Assembly: GCF_016862455.1 (NCBI RefSeq)
Contig: NZ_BOMZ01000051.1
Coordinates: 62,001-126,000, forward strand
Source of the DNA: Actinoplanes utahensis
GTDB taxonomy: Bacteria > Actinomycetota > Actinomycetes > Mycobacteriales > Micromonosporaceae
DNA: 64,000 nt
Direction: 5' to 3'
A program made the position numbers and the translations under genes. The notes beneath the pieces are model-generated. The model saw only the letters and a program-made list of their open reading frames with translations, searched no databases and had not been told where the DNA came from. Shown here in pieces: positions 50,302-61,307 of the stretch. Position 1 is the first letter of the stretch. The number at the start of each line of letters is the position of its first letter.

Positions 50302-51198
50302 TCAGTCCCGTTCAGCGAGCGTGAGCTCGATGCCGCCGACCAGATCGGCACAGACGTTGTAGATGAATGCGCTCAACGTGGCCAGCGCGGTGAAGAGGAC
50401 CACGTTGACCGCGCCGATCAGCATCGAGGTGCCGATGACGCCCCAGGCCGTGATCGTGAACGTGCTGTCGCCGGTGCCCTCGGCACCGCTGGCGGTGACG
50501 AGCTCCTTGAGGTTGCCGTTGATCGAGCTCCACACGCCCATCGTGTCGAGGGCGAGGTAGAGCACCGAGGTCGCGACGACCACGACGATGAAGAGCACGA
50601 TCGACACCGCGAACGCGAACTTCATCACCGACCAGGGGTCGATGCGCTTCAGGTTCAGCCGGGCGCGACGAGGGCCACGCGCGGCCGCCGACGAGACCGT
50701 GGAACGGGCCGACCGCACTGCCTCGGAGACACGGGCCGCCCCGACCGCCGCGGCGCCGCCGGACTGGTTGCCCGTCGAGGACGACCCGGTCCGCTGCTTC
50801 GCGGCGGGCGTGGCCGGCGGCGCGGACGCCGGAGCGCCCGCCTGACCGGTCACGGGAGCGCTGCCGCTGGTCGTGCTGCCCGGAATCCGGCCGGAGGTGG
50901 TCCCCGGCGCGGCACCCTTGCCCTTGGTGACGACCGGCACGGAGGCCGATCCCTTGACCGACGGCTGTGTTCCCGGCCGTTTCGCGTCAGCGCCGTCGGT
51001 GCTGCCGGCTGCCGGCTCACCCGGCGGCGGAGCCATGCCCGGCGCCCGAGTGAATTTCGGCGGGGACGCGGCATCGGCGGGGACAGCGGCACGCCCTGCG
51101 GTCTCGCGGCCGTTGGATGCGGCAGTGTCCTTCTTCGCCGCATCGTCCGGAGTCGCTGAGGTCCCCGGGCCCCCCGACTTCGCCTGTGTCTCCGGCAT
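50302..51198 (-). CDS. DUF3566 membrane protein downstream of gyrA
   Basis: A 298-residue protein. The first ~175 residues are Pro/Ala/Thr/Gly-rich and disordered. The C-terminal DUF3566 domain (about 180-298) starts RARLNLKRIDPWSVMKFAFAVSIVLFIV and has two membrane segments. Family members follow gyrA throughout Actinobacteria; the role is unknown. ATG 51198 lies 3 nt past the gyrA stop, with AGGA inside the gyrA 3' end, so it is co-transcribed. The disordered extension is longer than in most family members. Confidence 0.9.
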   Translation of the reverse strand: MPETQAKSGGPGTSATPDDAAKKDTAASNGRETAGRAAVPADAASPPKFTRAPGMAPPPGEPAAGSTDGADAKRPGTQPSVKGSASVPVVTKGKGAAPGTTSGRIPGSTTSGSAPVTGQAGAPASAPPATPAAKQRTGSSSTGNQSGGAAAVGAARVSEAVRSARSTVSSAAARGPRRARLNLKRIDPWSVMKFAFAVSIVLFIVVVVATSVLYLALDTMGVWSSINGNLKELVTASGAEGTGDSTFTITAWGVIGTSMLIGAVNVVLFTALATLSAFIYNVCADLVGGIELTLAERD

Positions 51199-51201
51199 CA
51201 A

Positions 51202-53715
51202 CTAGTCCTGTTCGTCAGGCTCGTCGGCATTGCGAGCAAGCGCCACGATGGTTACACCTTCTGGGAGGTCCATCAGCTTGACCCCCATTGTGTTCCGATC
51301 CCTCGTGCGCCGTACAGGCTTCACGGGAGTCCGGATGACACCACCATTGCTGGTGATGGCAAACAGTTCATCCTCCGGGCTGATCACCAGAGCGCCGACT
51401 AGTCCACCACGACGCTCAGTGATCTTGGCGGTCAGCACCCCCTTACCGCCACGACCCTGCACCGGATATTCCTCGATAGGTGTGCGTTTCGCATACCCAC
51501 CATCAGTGGCGACCAACACATCCATGTCCGGCCGGACCACTTCCATCGCGAGAAGCTCGTCGTTGTCACCGAACCGCATGCCGATCACACCGGACGTCGC
51601 GCGGCCCATCGGGCGCAGCGCGTCGTCGGTCGCGTTGAAGCGGATGGCCTGGGCCTTCTTGGACACCAGGAGCAGGTCGTCCTCCGGGGCCACCAGGGCC
51701 GCGCCCACCAATTCGTCATCCTCCCGCAGGTTGATGGCGATGATGCCACCGCTGCGGTTGGAGTCAAATTCCTCCAGGCGCGTCTTCTTCACGAGCCCAT
51801 TCTTAGTGGCGAGCACAAGGTACGGTGCGACCCCGTAGTTGGAGATCTGGATGACCTGCGCGATGTGCTCGTCCGGCTGGAAGGCCAGCAGGTTCGCCAC
51901 GTGCTGACCCTTGGCCACCCGACTCGCTTCGGGCAGTTCGTACGCCTTCGCCCGATAAACCCGGCCCTTGTTCGTGAAGAACAGCATCCAGTCGTGCGTC
52001 GAGATGACGAAGAAGTGCGAAACGATGTCGTCCTGCCGCAGCGTAGCGCCGCTCACGCCCTTGCCGCCGCGCTTCTGAGACCGGTACAGATCGGTCTTGG
52101 TGCGCTTGGCGTAACCGGTACGTGTGATTGTCACCACAACGTCCTCGCGCGCGATGAGGTCCTCCATGGAGACCTCGCCGTCGAACGGGATGATCTGGGT
52201 GCGCCGATCGTCGCCGAACTTCGTGACGATCTCGGCCAGCTCATCGGAGATGATGGCCCGCTGCCGCTCCGGCTTGGCGAGGATGTCCTTGAAGTCGGCG
52301 ATCTCGATCTCGATCTTCACCAGCTCGTCGACGATCCGCTGCCGCTCCAGGGCAGCCAGGCGGCGCAGCTGCATGTCGAGGATCGCGGTGGCCTGGATCT
52401 CATCGACGTCGAGCAGCGTCATCAGGCCCTGGCGCGAGTCCTCCACCGTAGGCGAGCGCCGGATCAGGGCGATGACCTCGTCGAGCATGTCCAGCGCCTT
52501 GGCCAGACCCCGCAGGATGTGCGCGCGCTCCTCGGCCTTGCGCAGCCGGTACGCGGTCCGCAGCTGGATGACCTCGATCTGGTGCTCGACGTAGTAGCGG
52601 ATGAACTGCGCCAGGTTGAGCGTGCGCGGCACCCCGTCGACGAGCGCCAGCATGTTGGCGCCGAACGTCTCCTGCAGCTGGGTGTGCTTGTAGAGGTTGT
52701 TCAGCACCACCTTGGCGACCGCGTCGCGCTTGAGCACGAGGATCAGGCGCATGCCGGTACGTCCGGAGGACTCGTCACGGATGTCCGCGATGCCGGTGAG
52801 CTTGCCCTCCTTGACCAGCTCGGCGATCCGCTCGGCGAGGTTGTCCGGGTTCACCTGGTACGGCAGCTCGGTCACCACGAGGCACGGCCGGCCCCGGGTG
52901 TCCTCCTCGACCTCGACGACCGCGCGCATCCGGATCGATCCACGGCCGGTGCGGTACGCGTCGTTGATCGCCGACTGCCCGACGATCAGGCCCTTGGTCG
53001 GGAAGTCCGGGCCCTTCACGAGCTCGAGCATCGCCTCGAGCGCGGTCGCCTCGTCCGACTCGGGATGGTCGAGCTGCCACTGGACGGCGGCGGCGATCTC
53101 CCGCAGGTTGTGCGGCGGGATCTTGGTGGCCATGCCGACCGCGATGCCCTCGGAGCCGTTGACCAGCAGGTTCGGGAACCGCGCCGGCAGGATCGTCGGC
53201 TCTTTGGTCCGCCCGTCGTAGTTGTCCTGCATGTCGACGGTGTCCTCGTCGATGTCCCGCAGCATCTCCATCGCCAGCGGGGACAGTTTCGACTCGGTGT
53301 ACCGCATGGCGGCCGGCGGGTCGTTACCCGGCGAACCGAAGTTGCCGTTGCCGTCGATCAGCGGGTACCGCAGGGACCAGATCTGGCCCATCCGGACGAG
53401 CGCGTCGTAGATCGACGAGTCGCCGTGCGGGTGGTAGTTGCCCATCACGTCGCCGACGACGCGGGCGCACTTGACGTAACCGCGGTCCGGCCGGAAGCCG
53501 GCGTCGTACATCGCGTAGAGGATCTTGCGGTGCACCGGCTTGAGGCCGTCGCGGACGTCGGGCAGCGCTCGGCCGACGATGACGCTCATCGCATAGTCGA
53601 GGTACGAGCGCTGCATCTCGACCTCGAGACCGACCGGCTCGACGCGTTGGGTCACACCGCCACCGGCGTCCGCGATGGTCTCGTCGCCGTCCGGGGGTTC
53701 GGGAGTGTCAGTCAC
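51202..53715 (-). CDS. gyrA: DNA gyrase subunit A
   Basis: An 837-residue topoisomerase subunit. The winged-helix/tower domain carries catalytic Tyr139 in AAMRYTE and the quinolone-resistance region HPHGDSSIYDALVR (Ser100, Ser101). The C-terminal beta-pinwheel includes the GyrA box SQKRGGKGVSG near 545. It introduces negative supercoils with GyrB. GTG 53715 is preceded by AAGGG. It lies 97 bp downstream of gyrB and leads into the DUF3566 gene. The intervening 97 bp contain no terminator-like hairpin. Confidence 0.98.
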   Translation of the reverse strand: MTDTPEPPDGDETIADAGGGVTQRVEPVGLEVEMQRSYLDYAMSVIVGRALPDVRDGLKPVHRKILYAMYDAGFRPDRGYVKCARVVGDVMGNYHPHGDSSIYDALVRMGQIWSLRYPLIDGNGNFGSPGNDPPAAMRYTESKLSPLAMEMLRDIDEDTVDMQDNYDGRTKEPTILPARFPNLLVNGSEGIAVGMATKIPPHNLREIAAAVQWQLDHPESDEATALEAMLELVKGPDFPTKGLIVGQSAINDAYRTGRGSIRMRAVVEVEEDTRGRPCLVVTELPYQVNPDNLAERIAELVKEGKLTGIADIRDESSGRTGMRLILVLKRDAVAKVVLNNLYKHTQLQETFGANMLALVDGVPRTLNLAQFIRYYVEHQIEVIQLRTAYRLRKAEERAHILRGLAKALDMLDEVIALIRRSPTVEDSRQGLMTLLDVDEIQATAILDMQLRRLAALERQRIVDELVKIEIEIADFKDILAKPERQRAIISDELAEIVTKFGDDRRTQIIPFDGEVSMEDLIAREDVVVTITRTGYAKRTKTDLYRSQKRGGKGVSGATLRQDDIVSHFFVISTHDWMLFFTNKGRVYRAKAYELPEASRVAKGQHVANLLAFQPDEHIAQVIQISNYGVAPYLVLATKNGLVKKTRLEEFDSNRSGGIIAINLREDDELVGAALVAPEDDLLLVSKKAQAIRFNATDDALRPMGRATSGVIGMRFGDNDELLAMEVVRPDMDVLVATDGGYAKRTPIEEYPVQGRGGKGVLTAKITERRGGLVGALVISPEDELFAITSNGGVIRTPVKPVRRTRDRNTMGVKLMDLPEGVTIVALARNADEPDEQD

Positions 53716-53812
53716 TTTTAACCCTTACTCAAGGTGATGCCAGGCATATGCTGCCAGAACGGGCATAACGCTGTGGATAACGTTGTGGAAAGTGGATGCA
53801 CGCTGTGGATAC

Positions 53813-55765
<1,953 letters not shown>

Positions 55766-56327
55766 CCTCGGCCACTTTCTCGCGCCGGACCGTGAGGCCC
55801 CGCAACGGGGTTGGCGGGCCCTCGGCAGCGGCCAGGAGCACACGGGGAGCCAGAGATGACACCGCGGGAAAGAAGCGGACCACCGGTGGAACCGTGCACG
55901 CCGGTCGCCGCGGACGGCCCGCGGATCGTGATCGGCTGGAAAAACCGCATAGCGTGACGATGGTGCTGGCAAGCCGCCCAGAACACCTGGCCAACTGTCC
56001 AGAACGCACCGGCAACCACAGTTTTCCCGGTCGCTGTCGATTCTACTCCGCCGGAGCGAATCGGCGAGGGTCCGGCACCCCTTCAGGGTGCCTGAGAGTG
56101 CCGTAGCGCGATTTGAGGCGCTACCCAGGTAATCCCCTACACGGCACCGCCACTGTGCGCAATGGCAAACGCTGCGGCAGTTTCCGCCCTCGGGCGCGCC
56201 TGCATCGCGCTGTCCACACTCACTGCGACACTGCTCGACAGCGTCCCGGGCCTGTGTCGTAACCTCGCCCGCGCGGGCCGCGGATGGCCGGACGGTCGCA
56301 GGGCAGGTCGAGGAGGGGTGGCCCCGG
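55766..56327. other. gyrB upstream region, divergent control region
   Basis: A 562-nt gap between the divergent gyrB and 56328 genes. It must hold the gyrB promoter, and contains a structured element at 56074-56147. I saw no convincing gene: the frame continuing upstream of gyrB has Arg/Ser/Cys-rich, non-coding-like composition. Confidence 0.6.
56074..56147. promoter_or_regulatory. structured leader element of unassigned class
   Basis: Hairpin GGCACCC/GGGTGCC (56074-56080 against 56086-56092) is followed by a nested fold: GTGCC/GGCAC (56098-56102 against 56143-56147) enclosing GTAGCGC/GCGCTAC (56103-56109 against 56118-56124). It could lie in the leader of gyrB (about 310 nt upstream) or of the plus-strand gene at 56328 (about 180 nt upstream). 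It does not match a riboswitch class I can recall. Confidence 0.45.
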
Positions 56328-56894
56328 ATGGCGCACGACAAGGGCCTGGACAACGTCGCGGTGCACTGGCCGCGGACGAATCAGTACTACGACCCGGTGG
56401 CTCCCGCCGAGTTCGTCGACTTCGGAGCGATCGCCGACCGGCCCGAGATCGCCGCGCCCACCGGTGCGCTGGCGCTGCACATAGCCAAGACCGGAACGGT
56501 ACGCGCGACCGCGTACACCGAGCTCGTCGATCTCCTGCTGGGCCTCGAGGGTGTGCTGTACGCCACCGACGCCGCGGCCGAGGACGAGGACCCGGTGATC
56601 GACCCGGACGGCTGCGCATGGATCGCCGGCGGCCTGGAGCGTTTCGTCGAGGGTCACGACAAGTTCGGTGACCTGGTCACCTTCGACACCGTCACCGAGG
56701 TGCTGCGGACCGCGATCTCGGCCGGCCGGCTCGCCGATCAGCAGTTGCGCTGGCTGGACCACCGACTCGCGGCTCTGCGCGACGACAATGGGAACTCGCC
56801 GCACTGGAGCTTCGCGCGGACCGAGCTGGCCGTCCTGGCCGGTTTCTACCGGCGCTGCGCCGAGCGCGGTTTCGCGATCTTCGCCGACTACTGA
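56328..56894 (+). CDS. conserved hypothetical protein beside gyrB
   Basis: A 188-residue soluble acidic protein (MAHDKGLDNVAVHWPRTNQYYDPV). It is mixed alpha/beta, with ordered stretches such as ALALHIAKTGTVRATAYTELVDLLLGLEGVLYATDAAAED, DLVTFDTVTEVLRTAISAGRLADQQLRWLDHRL and SFARTELAVLAGFYRRCAERGFAIFADY. No known domain recognised. AGGAGG precedes the ATG by 11 nt. It is transcribed toward oriC, against the leftward fork, unlike most neighbours. Confidence 0.78.
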   Translation: MAHDKGLDNVAVHWPRTNQYYDPVAPAEFVDFGAIADRPEIAAPTGALALHIAKTGTVRATAYTELVDLLLGLEGVLYATDAAAEDEDPVIDPDGCAWIAGGLERFVEGHDKFGDLVTFDTVTEVLRTAISAGRLADQQLRWLDHRLAALRDDNGNSPHWSFARTELAVLAGFYRRCAERGFAIFADY

Positions 56895-56898
56895 GACC

Positions 56899-56933
56899 GG
56901 CCGCCGAAAGCAGCCCGGCTGCTTTCGGCGGCC
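56899..56933. terminator. bidirectional terminator between convergent genes
   Basis: A 15-bp perfect stem (56899-56913 against 56919-56933) with a 5-nt loop, between the stop at 56894 and the stop at 56938. Confidence 0.9.
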
Positions 56934-56937
56934 CGGC

Positions 56938-57204
56938 CTACGGAAGCCGGTTGCGGGCCGGATGGCGGACCAGCCGGGTCAGCCCACCGGTCACGGCGAG
57001 CACGACAAGACCGGAGAAACCCCAGAAGATCCGGGTACGGTCCTCGACCTCGCGCCGCATCGCCGCCGGCAGCTCGCTCGGCGCACAGGCCGGTGTCCCG
57101 TCGTCCACCACATATCCACAGGACGTGTCCGGAGTCACGGCCGGAACCAGCGGCGCGACGGCGAACGCCAGCAGGACGAGGGCACTGCGGAAGAACGCGA
57201 TCAT
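56938..57204 (-). CDS. small hypothetical membrane protein
   Basis: An 88-residue protein. An N-terminal hydrophobic segment (MIAFFRSALVLLAFAVAPLVPAV) resembles a signal peptide. A short outer loop carries two cysteines (SCGY and PACAP), and a second hydrophobic segment lies near 60-77. No domain recognised. It sits 33 nt downstream of the DUF721 gene on the same strand, so it may be the last gene of the recF operon. The ribosome binding site is weak. Confidence 0.62.
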   Translation of the reverse strand: MIAFFRSALVLLAFAVAPLVPAVTPDTSCGYVVDDGTPACAPSELPAAMRREVEDRTRIFWGFSGLVVLAVTGGLTRLVRHPARNRLP

Positions 57205-57237
57205 GCAGGTTCAGACGCACGACCCGACGGATCGGTT

Positions 57238-57948
57238 TCAGCCGTACGTGTCCCGGGGCCCACGCCCTTCGACCCGGCGCGGCCCCCGGCTCCAGGACGG
57301 CGCCGCCGGCCCGTGGATGTTGAGCCGGGTCACCACGTTGTGGCCGACCTCACCGGCGATCTTGCGCAGCAGGGTCGCCGCCAGCAGCCGCAACTGGGTC
57401 GCCCAGGCGGTCGACTCCGCCTCGACGGTCAGCACCCCGCCCTCCAGCCGCATCGGCCGGCTGTGCGCGGCGATGTCCGGCCCGACGACCTTCTCCCAGG
57501 TGCCGAAAACGGTCGCCTCGGCTTTCGGTTTCTCCCAGCCGCGTGCTTTCACGAGGCGTTCCAGCATCGCCCCGAACAGCTGTGGATCGCGCGGGTCCGG
57601 TCCCGGCCCGGAATAGCCCCGCAGCCGTTTGCCCCGGCCCTGGCCCGTTCCGGGGCGGCGGGGGGCACGGGCGGCCTCCCGGCGCCGGGAGAGCGCGGCG
57701 TCCAGCACCGCGCGGGCGAGCTCGGGCCCGGCCAGATCACCGCCGTCGTCCACCGGCTGTGGGTCCGGGCGTTTCTCCTCGGGGGCACGACCGACTCGCT
57801 CAGTGGCTCCAGAAGACCCGCGAAGCTCCCGAGCCTCATCCACCCCCGCCCAAAGGTCCCCGAGAGCCTCCGTGAGCCGCTGAGGCGGGTTCTCCGCCCC
57901 ACGCGGCCGGTCGCCACCCGGCCGATCGCGATCAGAGTCAGGAAACAC
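57238..57948 (-). CDS. DUF721 / DciA-like protein
   Basis: A 236-residue protein. The first ~125 residues are Arg/Pro/Gly-rich and disordered. The C-terminal DUF721 domain (GAMLERLVKARGWEKPKAEATVFGTWEKVVGPDIAAHSRPMRLEGGVLTVEAESTAWATQLRLLAATLLRKI) is the family hallmark. DUF721 includes the helicase loader DciA, and the actinobacterial copy next to recF (Rv0004) has been assigned that role. GTG 57948 overlaps the recF end by 11 nt, so the genes are coupled. Confidence 0.88.
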   Translation of the reverse strand: MFPDSDRDRPGGDRPRGAENPPQRLTEALGDLWAGVDEARELRGSSGATERVGRAPEEKRPDPQPVDDGGDLAGPELARAVLDAALSRRREAARAPRRPGTGQGRGKRLRGYSGPGPDPRDPQLFGAMLERLVKARGWEKPKAEATVFGTWEKVVGPDIAAHSRPMRLEGGVLTVEAESTAWATQLRLLAATLLRKIAGEVGHNVVTRLNIHGPAAPSWSRGPRRVEGRGPRDTYG

Positions 57949-59068
57949 GGGTCACCGATCCCGTCATCACGTCGTAGCGCGCGCCGCGCAGACTCGCCGG
58001 CACGTCCTCCGGCACCGCACATGTCACCAGCAACTGTCCCGCGTCGGAGACCAGCGCGGCCAGCCGGTCCCGCCGCTCGGCGTCGAGCGAGGCGAAGACG
58101 TCGTCGAGGACCAGGATCGGCTCGATGCCGTCGGAGCGCAGCAGGTCATAGGCGGCCAGTCGCAGGGCGACCGAGAAGGACCAGGTCTCGCCCTGGCTCG
58201 CGTACCCCTTGACCGGCAGGTCGCCGAGGACCAGCGCCAGGTCGTCGCGGTGCGGGCCGACCAGGGTGGTGCCGCGTTCGATCTCCACCGGCCGCCGTTC
58301 GGCCAGCCGGTCCAGGATCGCCGTCTCCAGCGCGGGCCGGTCCATCTGGAGCGCGTCGCCGAGGCGGGAGGCGTACGAGATCGCGGCCGCACCGCGCCCG
58401 GCGGCGACCGCGTCGTAGGCCTTGGTCAAGTGCGGCGCCAGCGCGGCGGCCAACTCGAGACGGCCGGCCAGCAGCTCCGCGCCGTGATGGGCCAGGTGCT
58501 GGTCCCAGACGGCGAGGGTGGACAGGTCCTGCCCGCGGTTGCCGCCGACCTTGCGGTTCAGATACGCCGAGCGGAGCAGGGCGTTGCGCTGCTTCACCAC
58601 CCGGTCGTAGTCGGCGCGCACCCCGGCGTACCGCGGCTGCCGGGCGACCAGCAGATCGTCGAGGTAACGGCGGCGTTCGGAGGGATCGCCGCGGACCAGT
58701 TCCAGATCCTCGGGGGCGAACAGCACCATCCGCAGCGCGCCGAGCACCTCGCGGGGCCGGCGCACCGGCGACCGGTTGAGCCGGGCCCGGTTGGCCCGGC
58801 CCGGCACGATCTCCAGCTCGACCAGCAGCTCCCGTCCTTCGTGGACGAGCGCGCACCGGATCACCGCGGAGGTCGCCCCGGACCGCACCAGCGGAGCGTC
58901 GGTGGCCACCCGGTGACTGTCCAGAGTGGCCACGTACCCGAGCGCCTCGATCAGGTTGGTCTTGCCCATGCCGTTGTGGCCGACGAGCACGGACACGCCG
59001 GGTTCGAGATCGACCGCCACCCGCTCATACGAACGGAAATCGGTGAGCTCGACCCGGCGTACGTGCAT
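57938..59068 (-). CDS. recF: DNA replication/repair protein RecF
   Basis: A 376-residue SMC-like ATPase. Walker A is GHNGMGKT (30-37); the signature and Walker B region ILVLDDVFASLD lies near 320. It binds gapped DNA and assists RecA loading with RecO/RecR. The ATG is 3 nt after the gnd stop, and the stop overlaps the DUF721 start. The order dnaN-gnd-recF-DUF721 is typical of Streptomyces and Micromonosporaceae. Confidence 0.96.
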   Translation of the reverse strand: MHVRRVELTDFRSYERVAVDLEPGVSVLVGHNGMGKTNLIEALGYVATLDSHRVATDAPLVRSGATSAVIRCALVHEGRELLVELEIVPGRANRARLNRSPVRRPREVLGALRMVLFAPEDLELVRGDPSERRRYLDDLLVARQPRYAGVRADYDRVVKQRNALLRSAYLNRKVGGNRGQDLSTLAVWDQHLAHHGAELLAGRLELAAALAPHLTKAYDAVAAGRGAAAISYASRLGDALQMDRPALETAILDRLAERRPVEIERGTTLVGPHRDDLALVLGDLPVKGYASQGETWSFSVALRLAAYDLLRSDGIEPILVLDDVFASLDAERRDRLAALVSDAGQLLVTCAVPEDVPASLRGARYDVMTGSVTRVS

Positions 59069-59071
59069 GGA

Positions 59072-59944
<873 letters not shown>

Positions 59945-59983
59945 GGTGATCTCCCTAGATGAGCGATTGCTTCAAGCTCAGTA

Positions 59984-61117
59984 TCAGCGAGTCACCCGGA
60001 TCGGCATGATCAGATAGCGGTAACCCGGGATGATTTCGCCACTTTCGCCAGCGGGGGAGATCACAGCGGGCTTGAACGCGTCGACGAACGCGAAGACCGC
60101 CGTCGGAGCGCCGAGGTTCTGCAGACCGTCGATCAGGTACTGCGGGTTGAAGCCGATCGTCAGCGCCTCACCGGTGAACTCCGCCTCCATGGCCTCGCTC
60201 GCCCGCGCCTCCTCGGTGCCGCCGGCCTCGACCACGAGACCGTCCTCGCTGAAACTCAGCAGCACCGGGGTCTGCCGCTCGGCGACCAGCGCGACACGGC
60301 GGACCACCTCGACCAGGGCGGCCACGCCGACGCGCGCCTCGGCGTTGTGGGCGGCCGGGAAGAGCGAACGCACCGGCGGGTAGTTGGCCCCGTCGAGCAG
60401 GCGGCTGGTGGTGCGGCGGGCGCCACCGGCGAAACCGATCATGCCCTCGCCGGCGCTGCCCTGAGCCAGCGCCAGGGTGACCGCGCCACCGACCGGGCCG
60501 AGCGCCTTGGCGGTGTCGTTCAGCGTCTTCGCCGGCACCAGCGCGTTCAGGCTGATCTCCGGGTCGTCCGGGGTCCACTCGATCTCACGCATGGCCAGCC
60601 GGTAGCGGTCGGTCGCCAGCAGCGCCATGGTCGAACCGTTCAGCTCCAGTCGCACACCGGTCATCATCGGCAGCGTCTCGTCCCGGCCCGCGGCGATCGC
60701 GACCTGGGAAACCGCTGAGGCGAACGTAGCGGCGTCGACGGTGCCCGCGCTGGATGGCATGTCCGGCAGGGCCGGATAGTCCTCCACCGGCATCGTGGGG
60801 AGGGTGAAACGGGCACTGCCGCAGACCAGCTCGAGGTGCGCGCCGACGGCGGCGATGTCCACCGGCTTGCCGGGCAGCGCCTTGGTGATCTCGGCGAGCA
60901 GACGGCCGGAGACGAGCGCCGACCCGTCCGCGTCGGCCTGCACGTCGACGGTCACCTGGCTGGAGACCTCGTAGTCGAAGCCGGACACCCGCAGGCGACC
61001 GCTCTCCACCCGGAGCAGGACACCGGCGAGCACCGGCACCGAAGGCCGGCTGGGCAGGCTCTTGGCTGTCCACGCCACGGCGTCGGCGAGCGCGTCTCGC
61101 TCCACCCGGAACTTCAT
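59984..61117 (-). CDS. dnaN: DNA polymerase III beta sliding clamp
   Basis: A 377-residue clamp protein in three repeated domains. Recognisable parts are VARTAKSLPSRPSVPVLAGVLLRV-like N-terminal residues, LPTMPVEDYPALP, and the C-terminal VISPAGESGEIIPGYRYLIMPIRV tail ending in the hydrophobic MPIR clamp pocket. It tethers polymerase to DNA. GGAGGA lies 4 nt before ATG 61117. It is the first gene on the leftward side of oriC, and is followed at 39 nt by gnd. Confidence 0.97.
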   Translation of the reverse strand: MKFRVERDALADAVAWTAKSLPSRPSVPVLAGVLLRVESGRLRVSGFDYEVSSQVTVDVQADADGSALVSGRLLAEITKALPGKPVDIAAVGAHLELVCGSARFTLPTMPVEDYPALPDMPSSAGTVDAATFASAVSQVAIAAGRDETLPMMTGVRLELNGSTMALLATDRYRLAMREIEWTPDDPEISLNALVPAKTLNDTAKALGPVGGAVTLALAQGSAGEGMIGFAGGARRTTSRLLDGANYPPVRSLFPAAHNAEARVGVAALVEVVRRVALVAERQTPVLLSFSEDGLVVEAGGTEEARASEAMEAEFTGEALTIGFNPQYLIDGLQNLGAPTAVFAFVDAFKPAVISPAGESGEIIPGYRYLIMPIRVTR

Positions 61118-61217
61118 GCTGTCCTCCGCGATGCGTCCTCATACAGGGGCATGGACCCCACTGAACTCTATGGCTCCGGCGGTGTTGGTGCGTGCCCGAC
61201 CCCGTTCCGGCTTCTTA

Positions 61218-61257
61218 CACCGAGAAGACGAGGGACTCCAACCCTTGCTTCTCGGTG
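61218..61257. promoter_or_regulatory. long inverted repeat upstream of dnaN
   Basis: CACCGAGAAG (61218-61227) pairs with CTTCTCGGTG (61248-61257), with inner AGGG/CCCT pairing. It lies 100-140 nt upstream of the dnaN start, between the gene and the DnaA-box region. It could be a terminator separating origin transcription from dnaN, or a leader hairpin. Confidence 0.55.
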
Positions 61258-61307
61258 CTGATCAACCTCAGGCGAGGCGAGCCGGAAGCGAGCATCCACA
61301 CCTTCCA

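Noticed and set aside
51865..53721. Long plus-strand open frame opposite gyrA (similar frames lie opposite gyrB, dnaN, the TPR gene, the HSP90-like gene, pknB and the carboxyltransferase gene)
   Set aside because: High GC at third positions leaves the antisense strand open. Composition is His/Asp/Arg/Val-rich without motifs, and the sense gene is certain in each case.
56041..56160. Cobalamin, TPP or glycine riboswitch in the gyrB upstream region
   Set aside because: GCCACTG and CTGAGA-like strings occur, but the conserved core arrangement of those classes is absent on both strands.
56162..56671. Plus-strand frame overlapping the start of the 56328 gene
   Set aside because: It reads through the gyrB upstream region with Arg/Gly-rich composition. 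The frame starting at 56328 has an AGGAGG and balanced composition.
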